Assembly (NCBI GenBank): GCA_039679805.1
Contig: JBDKUD010000407.1
Span: 1-26,587 of the forward strand
Direction of reading: 5' to 3'
Length of the DNA stretch: 26,587 bases
Source: JBDKUD01 sp039679805
Lineage (GTDB): Bacteria; Bacillota; Syntrophomonadia; Syntrophomonadales; Syntrophomonadaceae
Shown: piece after piece, positions 14,674-23,156 of the stretch
Layout: each line of letters opens with the position of its first letter
Numbering within the stretch: the first letter of the stretch is position 1
Program-made: the position numbers and the translations under genes
The notes under the pieces: model-generated
Database searches by the model: none
What the model was told of the DNA's origin: nothing
What the model saw: the letters and a program-made list of their open reading frames with translations, nothing else

Positions 14674-14712
14674 AAAAACCCGTATAAGATTTCAGCCTTA
14701 AAACGGGTTTTT
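14674..14712 (-). terminator. Rho-independent terminator after the ylzJ-like gene
   Basis: AAAAACCCGT and ACGGGTTTTT form a 10-bp stem around a 19-base loop, with T residues on the minus-strand 3' side. The A and T flanks make it potentially active in both directions. It separates tepA-ylzJ from the agr locus. Confidence 0.85.
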
Positions 14713-14745
14713 CACACTAATTTTTTATTTAATTCAGGTAATCAG

Positions 14746-14982
14746 TTATATCTTTTTGCTGTTTCTTACAATACCGAGTTCAAGTATGTTGCCCGGTGAT
14801 AAATCACTATTCAAATAATCCATGGGATCAGTACTGCATATTGAAGTTATTCTTATTTGAGTATCTGACAATATCTCTGCATTGACAACTCCCCCAGAAG
14901 GTAAGCGATAAGTCTTATTTTTAGCTGGCGGCTGCATTTGGTTATAAATTTCCAAGGGATCCGGCATATAGTAATAGCTCAT
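14746..14982 (-). CDS. YlzJ-like small protein
   Basis: A 78-residue protein opening MSYYYMPDPLEIYNQM, which resembles the YlzJ-like family found next to tepA in Bacilli and Clostridia. No membrane segment or catalytic motif is visible. Function is unknown. Its ATG shares one base with the tepA stop (TAATG), so translation is coupled, and a terminator follows about 35 bases after its stop. Confidence 0.8.
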   Translation of the reverse strand: MSYYYMPDPLEIYNQMQPPAKNKTYRLPSGGVVNAEILSDTQIRITSICSTDPMDYLNSDLSPGNILELGIVRNSKKI

Positions 14983-15707
14983 TAGTTTAAACCTTTGTTT
15001 TGTTTCTTTAAATTGTGCAGCATATTTAAGGATTCCTTTAAACCACCAACCTCATCGATTAAGCCACATCCCACTGCATCCTCACCCATCAAAACTGTTC
15101 CAATATCTCTTGCCAAGTCTCCTGTCGTATACATCAGTTCCCTGAACCTATCTTCAGTAATTTTTGAATGTTCGGTTATAAACCTGATAACTCGGTCTTG
15201 CATCTTCTCTAGATATTCCCACGTTTGTGGCACACTAACTACTAAGCCGGTAAGTCTTATGGGATGAATTGTCATGGTAGCTGATGGAGCTATAAAAGAG
15301 TAATTGCTACTGACCGCAATACAAGCCCCAATTGAATGACCTCCGCCCATTACTATGGATACAGTTGGTTTACTCAGACTGGCAATCATTTCCGAAATTG
15401 CCAAACCCGCTTCGACATCTCCTCCTACTGTATTTAGTATAAGTAACAATCCTTTAATGTCGGGATTCTCTTCAACTGCTACCAGCTGCGGAATGAGATG
15501 TTCATACTTAGTTGTTTTATTGTTAGGCGGCAAAACCATATGCCCTTCAACCTGTCCACTAATGGTGACACAATGTATGTCACTCTTAAAAGTAGGTATC
15601 TGAATCTCACCCAATTGATTAATAGCTTCCATTCTTTCTTCCTGTTTGGGCTGATCACTAGGTAAAGTTGGTGTTGGACTTTCCTGCAAAGTGTATTCTC
15701 CCTTCAT
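14982..15707 (-). CDS. tepA: ClpP-family serine protease TepA (translocation-enhancing protein)
   Basis: A 241-residue ClpP-fold protein. The catalytic serine is S125 in GGGHSIGAC and the histidine H148 in MTIHP; the oxyanion-loop sequence LNTVGGDVEAG precedes them. Residues 1-35 are a polar proline-rich extension, as in Bacillus TepA (YmfB). In Bacillus, TepA lies between RNase J2 and ylzJ-spoIIIE, the same relative position as here; it has been linked to protein secretion and, as a germination-related SASP protease, to degradation of spore proteins. The ATG at 15707 has only a weak ribosome binding site. An internal ATG at codon 26 has GGAAGAAAG upstream and could be the real start. Confidence 0.88.
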   Translation of the reverse strand: MKGEYTLQESPTPTLPSDQPKQEERMEAINQLGEIQIPTFKSDIHCVTISGQVEGHMVLPPNNKTTKYEHLIPQLVAVEENPDIKGLLLILNTVGGDVEAGLAISEMIASLSKPTVSIVMGGGHSIGACIAVSSNYSFIAPSATMTIHPIRLTGLVVSVPQTWEYLEKMQDRVIRFITEHSKITEDRFRELMYTTGDLARDIGTVLMGEDAVGCGLIDEVGGLKESLNMLHNLKKQNKGLN

Positions 15708-15846
15708 AATATAGTCTTATTAATTAGAATTACCATGTGGATAATAAACCATACACAAAAGCCCAGCCACAAATTAAAATATTATGAAACTCCTCATTGA
15801 TGCAATTAGTTAGGAAGATATTTATAAGATGGAGTTCAGTTTTTTG

Positions 15847-15869
15847 AAAAAATAAGAAGCATAGCTTCT
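15847..15869 (-). terminator. Terminator after the giant activator gene
   Basis: On the minus strand AGAAGC-TAT-GCTTCT is followed by TATTTTTTC. The 6-bp stem is short, but the position, about 50 bases past the stop and before tepA, fits a terminator. Confidence 0.6.
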
Positions 15870-15915
15870 CGACATTAATTCATAATTCAAAATTCATAAC
15901 TTTATCTATCTTGTA

Positions 15916-18900
15916 TTACGTACATTCAGCTCCGGGTTCCTGAGCATTCAGGTTTCTAAAAGCAACTGCCAGCATTAGCTTAAGCCGATTAAACTGATTA
16001 ACCTCACTGGCTCCAGGGTCATAGTCTATAGCAGTAATATTGGCCTCAGGATAATGCCTCCTTAATTCCTTTATCATACCTTTGCCGGTTATATGATTGG
16101 GCAGACAGGCAAAAGGCTGAACACATACTATATTAGGTACCCCGCTTTCAATAAGTTCCATCATTTCTGCTGTTAATAGCCAGCCTTCACCAGCGTGATG
16201 CCCAAGTGACAGTATTGGACTAACCAGAGCAACTTTCTCATAAATAGTAGTAGGTACCTCAAATCTTTTGCTTTTCTTCAATGCCATTGAAATCTCATGA
16301 CGGCGTTTTTCTATAAAACGAATCAACATATGACTGCTTAAATAAGGTCTAAATTTACCTGCAAGATATTTGTAATTAAATATATCATCATAACCACAGT
16401 ACAGGAAAAAATCTGTCATATCAGGAATTATTACTTCTGCACCTTCATTTTCTAAAACATCTACAATATTATTGTTAGCCCCCGGATGATATTTCACTAA
16501 TATTTCTCCCACTATACCCACTCGCGGCTTATCTGCCGAAGCAATTTCCAGTTTATCAAAATCCTTTACCAGCTCATCAATATGCTCTGCCAATCCCGAT
16601 TCCTTCCCATTTGCAATCTGGACTTTAATTCGATCAACCCATTTTTTATACAAACGGTTAGCCGAACCGGGAATAGTCTCATATGGTCTTACCCGATGCA
16701 ATACACGCATAAGTAAATCTGCACATAACAGACCGGTAACCATCTTTTTTAACAAGCGCGATGACAACTTAAATCCCGGATTCTTTTCTGCGCCGATTAA
16801 ATTGGCAGATATGACTGGGATATTTTCAAATCCAGCCTCCTTTAACGCCTTTCTTAACAGACCAATGTAATTAGTTGCCCGGCAGCCGCCACCAGTTTGG
16901 GAAATCATTACTGACGTATTATTTATATCATATTTCCCTGATTGCAGAGCTTGTAACAACTGCCCTATTACCATTATGGATGGATAGCAGGCATCGTTAT
17001 TTACATATTTAAGACCTTCATCGACATCTTTCTTATTGGAGGGCAGAATCTCCAGATTATAGTTTTCAGTTTTAAGTATTTCCTCCAACAAATCAAAATG
17101 ACAAGGTGCCATCTGAGGGACCAAAATAGTATGCTCTTTCTTCATTTCCTTGGTAAAAATAATTCTGTTCCATCGGGTAGACGCATTATTATTATTCAAT
17201 CCGGTTTTTTCTCGCTCTTCCAAAGCAGCTACCAGGGAACGAATCCTTATTCTGGCCGCTCCCAGATTTGCACCTTCATCTATTTTCAGCGCCGTATAAA
17301 TTTTCCCCCGGCTATGAAGAATTTCCTGGACCTGGTCGGTAGTAATAGCATCCAGACCACATCCAAATGAATTGAGCTGAATAAGTTCCAAATTATTATT
17401 CTGGGCAACCAAGCTTGCCGCCGCATACAAACGAGAGTGATACATCCACTGGTCTACCACCCGTAATGGCCTTTCCACAATCCCCAGGTGAGCTACTGAA
17501 TCTTCAGTCAGCACGGCCATGCCACAGGCCTTAATGATGTCTGGTACCCCATGGTTAATTTCGGGATCCAGATGGTAAGGCCTACCAGCCAGAACAATCC
17601 CCTTCGTTCCCGTTTCATTAAGGTAGGTTAAAACCTCTTTCCCTTTGCTGCGGATATCTTCTTTGAATGCTTGATCTTCCTGCCAGGCTTGCTCGACAGC
17701 CTTGGCAATTTCTTTTTTTCTAATCCCCCACCCTTTAAATTCATGGTAAAGACATGCACTCAGCCCGCTCTTGTCATTATAAGGCAGGAAAGGATTAATG
17801 AACTTTATCCCTTTTTCCTGGATAATATCCATATTCTTTTCAATCACTGCCGGATAGGAAATTACCATGGGGCAATTTAAATCATTATCGGCCTCTTTCT
17901 GTTCCTGACGTTCATTTATAATACAGGGATAAAAAATAGTTGTAATACCCTGTTTAACCAAAGCGGCAATATGACCATGCACTAATTTGGCTGGATAGCA
18001 AGCCGTATCGGAAGGAATTGTTTCACTGCCCTGAGTATAGATTTCTTTTGATGAACGAGGAGATAATACCACCCTAAAACCCAATTGGGTAAAAAAAGTA
18101 AACCAGAAAGGATAGTTCTCATAAATGTTTAATACCCGGGGAATTCCAATGGTTCCCCGCCTGGCCCTGGCTTCCGGCAGTGGTTCGTAGTTAAATAATC
18201 TTTTTAACTTGTAATCATATAAATCAGGTAAACTTTCATTATGCTTATCCAGACCCAGAGCTTTTTCACAGCGATTTCCCGATATAAACCGGCTTCCATC
18301 CCCAAATTTGTTAATGGTGAGCAAACAGCTATTGCTGCAGCCCTTACACCTTAACATACTGCTCTTAACCGAAAACTGGTTCAGTTGTTCCTTGGTCAAA
18401 AGTGAACTTTGGAAACCGTTCTGATATTTATTCCTGGCAATAAGGGCTGCACCATATGCCCCCATGAGGCCTGCTATATCAGGTCTGATGACTTCTCGCT
18501 GGCTTATTATTTCAAAACTTCTAAGTACCGCGTCATTATAAAAGGTTCCGCCCTGGACCACAATCCGTTCACCCAGGTCTTTGGGGTTTCTTATCTTGAT
18601 AACTTTAAAGAGAGCATTCTTTATCACTGATTGAGATAACCCCGCGGAAATATCACCCAAGCTGGCTCCTTCCTTTTGCGCCTGCTTGACACGGGAGTTC
18701 ATGAATACTGTACAACGCGACCCCAGGTCTACCGGTGCATCTGCCAGTAAAGCCTGGTTAGCAAAATCCTCTACAGGTATATTTAAAGAATGCGCAAAAC
18801 TTTCCAGGAATGAGCCGCAACCTGAGGAACAAGCTTCATTAAGCATGATACTATCGATAACTCCATCCTTAATCTGCAAACATTTCATATCCTGACCGCC

Positions 18901-20163
18901 GATATCCAATATAAAATCTACCCCGGGTTCAAAGAACCTGGCTGCCGTAAAGTGGGCCATGGTTTCAATTTCACCTAAGTCAACGCGCAGCGCTGCCTTA
19001 ATAAGACCTTCCCCGTAACCGGTAACAGCCGAATTAACAATCCTGGCCTGTTCCGGCAACTTTTCATAAAGCTTGCGAAGAATTCTAACCGCAGATTTAA
19101 CCGGACTGCCGGCATTACTTCCATAATACGAATAGAGCAGACTCCCGTTTTTATCTATAAGAGCTGCCTTGGTAGTAGTTGAACCAGCATCTATTCCTAG
19201 AAAGCAATCACCCGCAAATAATTCCAGATCACCTCGATTTACCCGGTGAAGAGCATGCCTTTGCCGAAAACATTGTAGTTCATTTTCATCAGTAAATAAT
19301 GGCTGCAGACCGCCAAAATCTGAATCTTTTGCTTCATATAACTGCGGCATCCGATCTATTAGGGTCTGTAAATCTATAATCTCATCTTCCTGGGAAGCAA
19401 GTGCCGCCCCCATAGCAACAAAGAACTGAGCATAAGGCGGAAAAATCACTTCTTCGTCTGTAAGCTTCAAAGTTTCTTTAAATCTTTGTCTTAAGGCTGA
19501 CAGAAAATGCAATGGTCCGCCCAGAAAAGCCACTTTACCCTTGATACGTTTTCCGCAGGCCAGGCCACTGATTGTCTGATTTACCACTGCCTGCATCACC
19601 GAGACAGCAATGTCCTCCTGCTTGGCTCCCTCATTAAGTAAGGGCTGAATATCAGTCTTGGCAAAAACCCCGCATCGGGCAGCTATCGGATATATAATGC
19701 TAAAATGGCCGGCCAATTCATTTAATCCTGCTGAATCGGTCCCCAATAATGTTGCCATCTGATCTATAAAAGCACCGGTACCTCCAGCACAGGTGCCGTT
19801 CATTCTCTGCTCGACTCCTCCTCGGAAAAATGTAATTTTAGCATCTTCGCCACCTAGCTCTATAGCTACATCGGTATCAGGAATAAGTCTCTCAATAGCC
19901 TTATTACAGGCAATTACCTCCTGTATGAAACCAAGCTGCAGCCAATCAGAAACTGCTATACCCGCTGAACCGGTTACCATAACCGTAAGCGATTTATTTC
20001 CCACTTTTTTGTATGTCTCATCGAGCAGTTCTACTATGGTACTTTTTATTTCGGCATGGTGTCGTCGGTAGTCACTATAAATCAAATTAAGATTATCATC
20101 CATTAATACAATTTTGGCAGTTGTCGATCCTACATCTAATCCCATATGTAACACGTTTTTCAT
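15916..20163 (-). CDS. Giant 2-hydroxyacyl-CoA dehydratase activator-like protein (double ASKHA + DUF2229 + HgdB-like)
   Basis: A 1415-residue fusion. Residues 5-260 and 321-580 are two BcrAD/BadFG-type ASKHA ATPase domains (GLDVGSTTAKIVL and GIDAGSTTTKAALID). Each keeps two cysteines at the positions used by HgdC for its bridging 4Fe-4S cluster: C125 and C164, C445 and C484. A cysteine cluster C606-x2-C609-x3-C613...C632 follows. A DUF2229 (COG3580-like) region then spans about 650-1000, and a COG3581/HgdB-like region about 1040-1400 (motifs NNDACYPS, SQTGGGCRATNY). Activators inject an electron, driven by ATP, into dehydratases or benzoyl-CoA reductases. Whether this all-in-one protein activates a partner or acts itself is unknown. 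The ATG at 20163 has GGAGGTG 9 bases upstream; a GTG at 20175 lies within that site. It is a single-gene unit, unlike the housekeeping genes around it. Confidence 0.85.
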   Translation of the reverse strand: MKNVLHMGLDVGSTTAKIVLMDDNLNLIYSDYRRHHAEIKSTIVELLDETYKKVGNKSLTVMVTGSAGIAVSDWLQLGFIQEVIACNKAIERLIPDTDVAIELGGEDAKITFFRGGVEQRMNGTCAGGTGAFIDQMATLLGTDSAGLNELAGHFSIIYPIAARCGVFAKTDIQPLLNEGAKQEDIAVSVMQAVVNQTISGLACGKRIKGKVAFLGGPLHFLSALRQRFKETLKLTDEEVIFPPYAQFFVAMGAALASQEDEIIDLQTLIDRMPQLYEAKDSDFGGLQPLFTDENELQCFRQRHALHRVNRGDLELFAGDCFLGIDAGSTTTKAALIDKNGSLLYSYYGSNAGSPVKSAVRILRKLYEKLPEQARIVNSAVTGYGEGLIKAALRVDLGEIETMAHFTAARFFEPGVDFILDIGGQDMKCLQIKDGVIDSIMLNEACSSGCGSFLESFAHSLNIPVEDFANQALLADAPVDLGSRCTVFMNSRVKQAQKEGASLGDISAGLSQSVIKNALFKVIKIRNPKDLGERIVVQGGTFYNDAVLRSFEIISQREVIRPDIAGLMGAYGAALIARNKYQNGFQSSLLTKEQLNQFSVKSSMLRCKGCSNSCLLTINKFGDGSRFISGNRCEKALGLDKHNESLPDLYDYKLKRLFNYEPLPEARARRGTIGIPRVLNIYENYPFWFTFFTQLGFRVVLSPRSSKEIYTQGSETIPSDTACYPAKLVHGHIAALVKQGITTIFYPCIINERQEQKEADNDLNCPMVISYPAVIEKNMDIIQEKGIKFINPFLPYNDKSGLSACLYHEFKGWGIRKKEIAKAVEQAWQEDQAFKEDIRSKGKEVLTYLNETGTKGIVLAGRPYHLDPEINHGVPDIIKACGMAVLTEDSVAHLGIVERPLRVVDQWMYHSRLYAAASLVAQNNNLELIQLNSFGCGLDAITTDQVQEILHSRGKIYTALKIDEGANLGAARIRIRSLVAALEEREKTGLNNNNASTRWNRIIFTKEMKKEHTILVPQMAPCHFDLLEEILKTENYNLEILPSNKKDVDEGLKYVNNDACYPSIMVIGQLLQALQSGKYDINNTSVMISQTGGGCRATNYIGLLRKALKEAGFENIPVISANLIGAEKNPGFKLSSRLLKKMVTGLLCADLLMRVLHRVRPYETIPGSANRLYKKWVDRIKVQIANGKESGLAEHIDELVKDFDKLEIASADKPRVGIVGEILVKYHPGANNNIVDVLENEGAEVIIPDMTDFFLYCGYDDIFNYKYLAGKFRPYLSSHMLIRFIEKRRHEISMALKKSKRFEVPTTIYEKVALVSPILSLGHHAGEGWLLTAEMMELIESGVPNIVCVQPFACLPNHITGKGMIKELRRHYPEANITAIDYDPGASEVNQFNRLKLMLAVAFRNLNAQEPGAECT

Positions 20164-20181
20164 TAGTAAAGGCACCTCCGG

Positions 20182-20247
20182 CTATATCACATAACTTAAT
20201 TCGACACAGTCTGTGATTTCCCCTGCCACTTCATCATCTTCAATCAC
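20182..20247 (-). CDS. Possible 21-residue acidic small ORF upstream of the giant activator
   Basis: A GTG-started frame ends in TAG 18 bases before the activator ATG. It encodes an acidic peptide ending EITDCVELSYVI and has AGGA about 8 bases before the GTG. The frame is also open for a further 13 codons upstream without a start codon, so it might be a leader peptide, the eroded end of a lost gene, or chance. I recognise no family. Confidence 0.25.
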   Translation of the reverse strand: MIEDDEVAGEITDCVELSYVI

Positions 20248-20287
20248 AAGTTTATCCTGTATATCAGAATAATTGCTTTCTTAATAA

Positions 20288-20340
20288 ATAAAAAGGCCAC
20301 CTGGAGCGCAGCTGCGTTTCAGATGGCCTTCTTCTTCTCT
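20288..20340 (-). terminator. Rho-independent terminator after rnjA
   Basis: AAGGCCA and TGGCCTT close a long hairpin with an inner ACGCAGCTGCGC-like stem. On the minus strand it is followed by TTTATTT. It starts about 15 bases after the rnjA stop. Confidence 0.85.
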
Positions 20341-20355
20341 CTATTGTTTTTTATC

Positions 20356-22020
20356 TCAAACCTCCATAATGATAGGCAAAATCACGGGCCGGCGCCCAGT
20401 TTTCTCATATAGATGTTTCCCTAGCTTATCACGAACCTGGGATTTAATCGCTGCCCATTCGGTAACATTTTTCTTAGAGCATATATCCAGGGCCTCTTTA
20501 ACCTTTTCCCGGGCATCCTCAATTAATTGTTCAGATTCTCTTACATATACAAAACCTCTGGTAACAATATCGGGTCCTGCTAGTACTTCACCGACTTCTT
20601 TCCTGATAGTTACCACTACTATCATTATCCCATCCTGTGATAACTGTCTTCTATCACGCAGAACTATATTCCCGACATCCCCTACACCCAGGCCATCTAC
20701 TAAAACTTTACCGGCAGTAACCTTGCATGAAATGCTGGCTTTCTTTTTGCCAAATTCTATAACCTGACCATTTTCGGCTACAAAAATCCTCGACTTTGGT
20801 ATACCCAGACTTTCTGCTAACTTGGCATGTTTCATTAAATGGCGATACTCTCCATGAACCGGTATAAAATATCGTGGTTTGATTAAATTCAATAAAATTT
20901 TTAATTCTTCCTGTGAAGCATGTCCAGAAACGTGAACCCCCATGGATCTTTCGTATATTACCTCCGCACCCTGGCGGAATAGCAAATCCACTGTTTTAGA
21001 TACTAATTTTTCATTTCCGGGAATTGGGCTAGCGGAAATTATTACCGTATCCCCTGGTTGAATTCCTACCCAGCGATGGTCTGCCGTCGCCATTCTTGTT
21101 AGAGCTGACATCGGCTCACCTTGCGATCCGGTTGTTACAATGGCAACTTGTTCGTTCGGATATTTACCAATATCCTCCATTTCAATAAGGATATCGTCAG
21201 GAATATCCACATATCCTAGTTCAGTGGATATTTTAATATTATTAACCATACTTCTACCTACAACACATACTTTGCGTCCATACCTATGAGCAGTTGCAAT
21301 AACCTGTTGAATCCTGTGTACGTTAGAAGCAAAAGTAGTGACTATTATTCGTCCTTCACACTTGCCAAACAATTCGTCAAAGGTATTCCCAACTACTTTC
21401 TCCGACATAGTAAAACCGGGCTTATCGGCATTGGTGCTGTCTCCCATCATTACCAATACACCCTTTTCGCCTAGTTCCGCCATTTTTCGAATATCTACTA
21501 CCTGTCCATCTACTGGAGTTTGATCCAGTTTAAAATCACCAGTATCTACCACAATACCAATTGGAGTATGAATAGCTATGGCCATAGCATCAGGTATGCT
21601 ATGACTAACGCGGATAAACTCGACTATAAACGGTCCCATAGTAATCTTATCTCTAGGTTTGACTATATGCAATTGGACCCGATCAAGGTTGTGCTCCTTT
21701 AATTTACCTTCTACAATACCCAGAGTTAGCTTACTTCCGTACACTGGGACGTCAATATCTCGCAGGACATAAGGCAAAGCACCCACGTGATCTTCATGAC
21801 CATGGGTCAATAAAATTGCTTTTACCTTATCCTTATTTTCAACCAGGTAAGTAATATCAGGAATTACTACATCAATACCTAAAAGTTCCTCTTCAGGAAA
21901 CATGAGGCCGGCATCAATAACCACAATAGTATTATCGTATCTGATTGCCGTCATATTCTTTCCAATTTCCCCCAACCCGCCCAGGGGAATAATTTGGAGT
22001 CGTGACTCAGTTTCAGGCAC
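20356..22020 (-). CDS. rnjA: Ribonuclease J
   Basis: A 554-residue metallo-beta-lactamase/beta-CASP ribonuclease with the usual full length. The zinc site THGHEDHVG (H73, H75, D77, H78) is followed by VSHSIPDA and GDFKLDQTPVDG. The beta-CASP region includes GDSTNADKPGFT and TTFASNVHRIQQ, then HVSGHASQEE and PVHGEYRHL. The C-terminal domain is complete. RNase J matures and degrades RNA with 5'-exonuclease and endonuclease activity. In Bacillus the dapA-adjacent copy is rnjB; I cannot tell J1 from J2 here, so the symbol is for the family. The GTG start has AAGGAGGTG 6 bases upstream, and a good sigma-A promoter lies about 60 bases up. Confidence 0.94.
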   Translation of the reverse strand: MPETESRLQIIPLGGLGEIGKNMTAIRYDNTIVVIDAGLMFPEEELLGIDVVIPDITYLVENKDKVKAILLTHGHEDHVGALPYVLRDIDVPVYGSKLTLGIVEGKLKEHNLDRVQLHIVKPRDKITMGPFIVEFIRVSHSIPDAMAIAIHTPIGIVVDTGDFKLDQTPVDGQVVDIRKMAELGEKGVLVMMGDSTNADKPGFTMSEKVVGNTFDELFGKCEGRIIVTTFASNVHRIQQVIATAHRYGRKVCVVGRSMVNNIKISTELGYVDIPDDILIEMEDIGKYPNEQVAIVTTGSQGEPMSALTRMATADHRWVGIQPGDTVIISASPIPGNEKLVSKTVDLLFRQGAEVIYERSMGVHVSGHASQEELKILLNLIKPRYFIPVHGEYRHLMKHAKLAESLGIPKSRIFVAENGQVIEFGKKKASISCKVTAGKVLVDGLGVGDVGNIVLRDRRQLSQDGIMIVVVTIRKEVGEVLAGPDIVTRGFVYVRESEQLIEDAREKVKEALDICSKKNVTEWAAIKSQVRDKLGKHLYEKTGRRPVILPIIMEV

Positions 22021-22081
22021 CCAAACACCTCCTTTATTATTAAATTTTAGGGCAACTATCCGAACAACAATTGCTGAGATT

Positions 22082-22110
22082 ATTATAGCCTATTACAATC
22101 ATCTATTCAA
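22082..22110 (-). promoter_or_regulatory. Sigma-A promoter for rnjA
   Basis: On the minus strand TTGAAT (22110-22105), 17 bases, TATAAT (22087-22082). This is the best consensus promoter in the window. Transcription would start near 22075, giving a leader of about 55 bases before the GTG of rnjA. Confidence 0.75.
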
Positions 22111-22186
22111 CTAAGTGGCATTATTGGTATGTTTCCCTTTTTGTTCTGTATGTCGCATTTGCAAATTTAGGACCCGCCTTTACAAA

Positions 22187-22218
22187 ACAGAAAGATAGAT
22201 CCCCGAAGAGGTCTATCT
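22187..22218 (-). terminator. Possible terminator after dapA
   Basis: On the minus strand AGATAGA...TCTATCT forms a 7-bp stem with extra CC/GG pairing, followed by TTCTGTTTTG. It lies about 35 bases after the dapA stop. The T tract is interrupted, so the call is moderate. Confidence 0.5.
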
Positions 22219-22251
22219 CACGAACCAAAAATAATTATCTTTAATAAACAA

Positions 22252-23133
22252 TTATTTTAAGATATTATTATCAATTAACATTTCTCTTATTCTAGCCTTT
22301 TCAGCTTCGCTGGCACCGGTCAATGGCAACCTGAGCCCGCCGACATTCATATCCAGCATGTTCATAGCCTCTTTGAGCGGTACCGGATTAGTAGTTATAA
22401 ACAAGCCCTTCATTACCGGGAATATTCTTAAATGAATTTCCCTGGCCTTTTCGATATCACCGGCAAAAAAGCATTCTAGCATTTGTTTAATTTCATTTCC
22501 AATTAGATGCGAGGCAATACTAACAACCCCCGCCGCCCCAATAGCCAGCATAGGAAGAGTCAGCGAATCATCTCCTGAGTAAACTGCCATGGACTCTGGA
22601 AGAACAGTCTTAAGCAAAGAGACCTGATCCATACTGCCACTCGCTTCCTTAATAGCAGCAATATTTTGTATCTTGGCAAGGCGGGCCACCGTCTCGGGCA
22701 GAAGATTAGCACCGGTGCGACCGGGAATATTATATAACATTACTGGTAAAGATGTACTTTCCGCTACAGTTTTAAAATGTTCATAAAGACCCTGTTGAGA
22801 AGGTTTATTATAGTAAGGGGTTACCAGCATAATGCCATCGACCCCGGTTTTTTCAGCTTGACGAGTCAGTTCTACGGTTGCTCGAGTATTGTTGGAGCCT
22901 GTTCCTGCCCAAACCTGTATCCGGTCAGCCACCTGGTCCTTTACGGTTTTGTAAAGTTGCAGTTTCTCTTCATGAGAGAGAACTGGCGACTCCCCAGTTG
23001 TTCCGCATACAACAATGCCATCGCTCCCATTACCTGCCAGCAATTCGCTGATTTCAGCTGCTTTGGCATAATTGACTTCCAAATTATTGTCATATGGTGT
23101 TATCATCGCAGTCAACAATCGCATAGTTGGCAT
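22252..23133 (-). CDS. dapA: 4-hydroxy-tetrahydrodipicolinate synthase
   Basis: A 293-residue TIM-barrel enzyme, normal length, that condenses pyruvate with aspartate semialdehyde. The Schiff-base lysine K162 (AAIKEASG), Y134 (MLYNIPGRTG), T45-T46 (CGTTGE) and Y107 (TPYYNKP) are all present. It is the branch entry to diaminopimelate, lysine and, through DpaAB, spore dipicolinate. It starts 23 bases after dapG and closes the dpaA-dpaB-asd-dapG-dapA cluster, the same order as in Bacillus. Confidence 0.97.
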   Translation of the reverse strand: MPTMRLLTAMITPYDNNLEVNYAKAAEISELLAGNGSDGIVVCGTTGESPVLSHEEKLQLYKTVKDQVADRIQVWAGTGSNNTRATVELTRQAEKTGVDGIMLVTPYYNKPSQQGLYEHFKTVAESTSLPVMLYNIPGRTGANLLPETVARLAKIQNIAAIKEASGSMDQVSLLKTVLPESMAVYSGDDSLTLPMLAIGAAGVVSIASHLIGNEIKQMLECFFAGDIEKAREIHLRIFPVMKGLFITTNPVPLKEAMNMLDMNVGGLRLPLTGASEAEKARIREMLIDNNILK

Positions 23134-23156
23134 ATAACCATCCCCACCTTTAAGTT

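Noticed and set aside
15708..15915. A promoter for tepA in the 208-base gap.
   Set aside because: Several TTG-like and TATTAT-like hexamers occur but none at convincing spacing; I could not single out one.
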